Assembly (NCBI GenBank): GCA_947626465.1
Contig: CANQSI010000040.1
Span: forward strand, 1-7,759
Direction of reading: 5' to 3'
DNA length: 7,759 nucleotides
DNA from: an uncultured Atopobiaceae bacterium
GTDB taxonomy: Bacteria > Actinomycetota > Coriobacteriia > Coriobacteriales > Atopobiaceae
This document shows, piece after piece, positions 6,204 to 7,759 of this stretch. Position 1 is the stretch's first letter. Each line of letters opens with the position of its first letter. The translations under genes and the position numbers were made by a program. A model generated the notes under the pieces. The model saw only the letters and a list, made by a program, of their open reading frames with translations, made no database searches and was not told where the DNA came from.

Positions 6204-6929
6204 TTACGACTCCTCCCCTACGACCGTGGTCCCCACGGGCTCGCCGGTGAGGGCCTTCTTGAACACGTTCGGCTCATCGATGTTGAAGACGAGGATGGGC
6301 AGGTTGTTGTCGTGGCAGAGCGCCGTGGCAGCAGCGTCCATCACCTTGAGATCGCGCGTGAGCACGTCGAGGTACGTGATCGTGTCGAAGCGGACGGCAT
6401 CGGGATGCGTGACGGGATCCTTGTCGTAGATGCCGTCTACCTTCGTGGCCTTCATGAGGCAGTCGGCCTCGATCTCGAGTGCGCGGAGGGCCGCCGCAGT
6501 ATCCGTGGTGAAGTAGGGGTTTCCGGTGCCGGCCGCGAAGATGACGATGCGGCCCTTCTCGAGATGGCGCGTGGCGCGACGGCGAATATAGGTCTCGCAT
6601 ACCTCGCGCATCTCGATGGCGCTCATCACGCGGCAATACATCCCCGCGCGCTCGAAGGTGTCCTGCAGCGCAAGCGCGTTCATCACCGTGGCGAGCATGC
6701 CCATGTAGTCCGCCTGGGCACGCTCCATGCCGCTGGCCGCTCCCGCCATGCCGCGGAAGATGTTGCCACCACCCACGACGATGCCGATTTGCACGCCATC
6801 GTCGTGGATGGTGCGGATCTCATCCGCAAGGTGCTCGAGCACCTTGGTGTCGATGCCGTAGCCGGCCTCTCCCATGAGGGCTTCACCGGAAAGCTTCAGC
6901 AGGACGCGCTTGTAGACGTAGTCCGCCAC
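6204..6929 (-). CDS. pyrH: UMP kinase (uridylate kinase)
   Basis: This enzyme phosphorylates UMP to UDP with ATP, the gateway to all pyrimidine triphosphates. It is a cytosolic hexamer of the amino-acid-kinase fold, commonly activated by GTP and inhibited by UTP in relatives. The protein is 241 aa, full length. Motifs are KLSGEAL (12-18), GGGNIFRG (53-60), GMERAQADYMGMLATVMNAL (67-86), GTGNPYFTTDTAA (134-146, UMP contact), ATKVDGIYDKDP (161-172, nucleotide site) and MDAAATALC (197-205). The start is GTG at 6929-6927, read as Met, with GGGGAG (6940-6935) 5 bases upstream; that site begins at the last base of the tsf stop codon. The gene lies 10 bases after tsf and 3 bases before frr, the common bacterial order. 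Confidence 0.98.
   Translation of the reverse strand: MADYVYKRVLLKLSGEALMGEAGYGIDTKVLEHLADEIRTIHDDGVQIGIVVGGGNIFRGMAGAASGMERAQADYMGMLATVMNALALQDTFERAGMYCRVMSAIEMREVCETYIRRRATRHLEKGRIVIFAAGTGNPYFTTDTAAALRALEIEADCLMKATKVDGIYDKDPVTHPDAVRFDTITYLDVLTRDLKVMDAAATALCHDNNLPILVFNIDEPNVFKKALTGEPVGTTVVGEES
6210..6218 (-). promoter_or_regulatory. Strong ribosome binding site of frr inside the end of pyrH
   Basis: GGGGAGGAG on the minus strand lies 9 bases before the frr ATG, within the last codons of pyrH (the Gly-Glu-Glu of its C-terminus). It is the closest match to the ideal binding site seen here, suggesting high translation of frr relative to its neighbours. Confidence 0.65.
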
Positions 6930-6939
6930 GTATGCTCCC

Positions 6940-7759
6940 CTAGGCGCCGAAGTCGAAGCGCTCGAAGCCCACGACCTCGATCGTGTCGTCGCAGGCCACG
7001 GACACGGTCTGCGCGAGCGTCTTGATGGTGGTGTTGGTGTCCTTGATGAAGTCCTGCTCCATGAGCACGTTCTCGCGGAAGAACTTCTTCAGGCGGCCCT
7101 CCGCCATCTTCTCCTGGATGGCCTCGGGCTTGCCGGAGTCGGCGGCCTGCGCCTTGTAGATGGCCTTCTCGTGCTCGATCGTCTCATCGGGGACGTCGAT
7201 GCGGCGGGCGGCCACGGGGTTCGCGGCGGCCACCTGCATGGCCACGTCGTGCGCGAAGTTCTTGAACTCCGGCGCCTCGGCGGTCTCGGGCTTGTTGAAC
7301 TCGAACTCGCAGATGACCCCGAGCTTGCCCCCATGGACATAGCTCGAGAGCGCGCCCTTCTTGGCGGCGACGCAGCACACGCGCGCGATCTTCATGTTCT
7401 CGCCCATGGTGTGGATCATCTCGGTGAGGGCGTCGGCGACGGTGTCGTCGTTCACGAAGTGGTGCGCGAGGAGATCCTCGACCGTCTGGGGGTTGCACTC
7501 GGCGGCCACGCGCGCAACGTCGTTCGCGAACGCCTTGAACTTGGGGTTCGTGCCCACGAAGTCAGTCTCGCAGGACACCTCGACGAGCGCGCCCTTCTGG
7601 TAGTCGTCGGAGATGTAGGCGGCCACGGTGCCCTCGTTGGTGGCACGGCCGGCCTTCTTCGCGGCCTTGATCGTGCCCATCCTGCGGAGGACATCGACTG
7701 CGGCGTCGATGTCGCCGTCGGCCTCGACGAGGGCCTTCTTGCACTCCATCATCGGAGCG
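6940..7759 (-). CDS. tsf: Translation elongation factor Ts, missing its first codons (runs off right edge)
   Basis: EF-Ts is the guanine-nucleotide exchange factor that recycles EF-Tu-GDP to the GTP form in the cytosol. The window holds about 272 codons up to the TAG at 6942-6940. At the right edge the frame stays open through Ala-Pro before MMECKKAL. In the family this is the TGAGMMDCKKAL region about 20 residues from the true start, so the ATGs at the edge are internal. Visible parts are the rest of the N-terminal UBA-like domain (ECKKALVEADGDIDAAVDVL), the EF-Tu-contacting TDFV (63-66 counted from the first visible Met), the two-part core, and the C-terminal LMEQDFIKDTNTTIKTLAQ segment. 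The visible length plus about 20 residues gives roughly 290 aa, the normal size. In most bacteria rpsB lies immediately upstream, outside the window. Confidence 0.97.
   Translation of the reverse strand, partial: APMMECKKALVEADGDIDAAVDVLRRMGTIKAAKKAGRATNEGTVAAYISDDYQKGALVEVSCETDFVGTNPKFKAFANDVARVAAECNPQTVEDLLAHHFVNDDTVADALTEMIHTMGENMKIARVCCVAAKKGALSSYVHGGKLGVICEFEFNKPETAEAPEFKNFAHDVAMQVAAANPVAARRIDVPDETIEHEKAIYKAQAADSGKPEAIQEKMAEGRLKKFFRENVLMEQDFIKDTNTTIKTLAQTVSVACDDTIEVVGFERFDFGA

Noticed and set aside
7750..7752. ATG at 7752 as the start of tsf
   Set aside because: The frame remains open to the window edge. The MMECKKAL region is internal in the family, about 20 residues after the true start.
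1..7759. Mobile elements, CRISPR repeats, tRNA or rRNA genes, phage or defence genes
   Set aside because: None seen by eye on either strand. The minus strand is filled almost completely by core housekeeping genes with consistent composition.

Overview
The window is a GC-rich stretch, by eye well over 60% G+C, with GC-ending codons throughout. Every gene I can support lies on the minus strand, so transcription runs from high to low coordinates. The gene order is tsf-pyrH-frr-uppS-cdsA-dxr-rseP-ispG, followed by the first codons of a zinc-ribbon protein. The order is a familiar bacterial housekeeping cluster. High GC, common GTG starts, the MEP isoprenoid route and an unusual RseP architecture fit an anaerobic actinobacterium of the Coriobacteriia type (Eggerthella/Slackia/Olsenella-like). 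That placement is an inference from composition and protein style, not a database result.

Layout from the right edge: the 3' part of tsf (elongation factor Ts, its first codons outside the window), then pyrH (UMP kinase), frr (ribosome recycling factor), uppS (undecaprenyl diphosphate synthase), cdsA (CDP-diacylglycerol synthase), dxr (DXP reductoisomerase), rseP (site-2 intramembrane protease) and ispG (HMBPP synthase). The spacings between successive genes are +10, +3, 0, -8, -1, -4 and +2 bases. This is a tightly packed, almost certainly co-transcribed operon with translational coupling. No promoter for it lies inside the window. A 168-base gap follows ispG. It holds small inverted repeats but no convincing terminator, and then a GTG-started gene with an N-terminal CxxC zinc-ribbon knuckle runs off the left edge.

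The genes link three processes. tsf and frr serve the translation cycle, and pyrH supplies UDP/UTP. dxr and ispG are two MEP-pathway enzymes, making the isoprenoid precursors that UppS condenses into the undecaprenyl carrier lipid for cell-wall synthesis. cdsA makes the activated phospholipid precursor, and rseP is a membrane-embedded protease of envelope signalling or signal-peptide clearance.

Most of the window is ordinary core genome, and I see no mobile element, CRISPR array, tRNA or rRNA. The feature most worth a second look is a roughly 115-residue insertion in RseP, between the HEGGH helix and the second membrane segment, whose first part reads like a winged-helix domain. Smaller oddities are a very arginine-rich N-terminal extension on CdsA, an altered iron-sulfur motif with an extra cysteine in IspG, and the zinc-ribbon gene following ispG where proS stands in many relatives.
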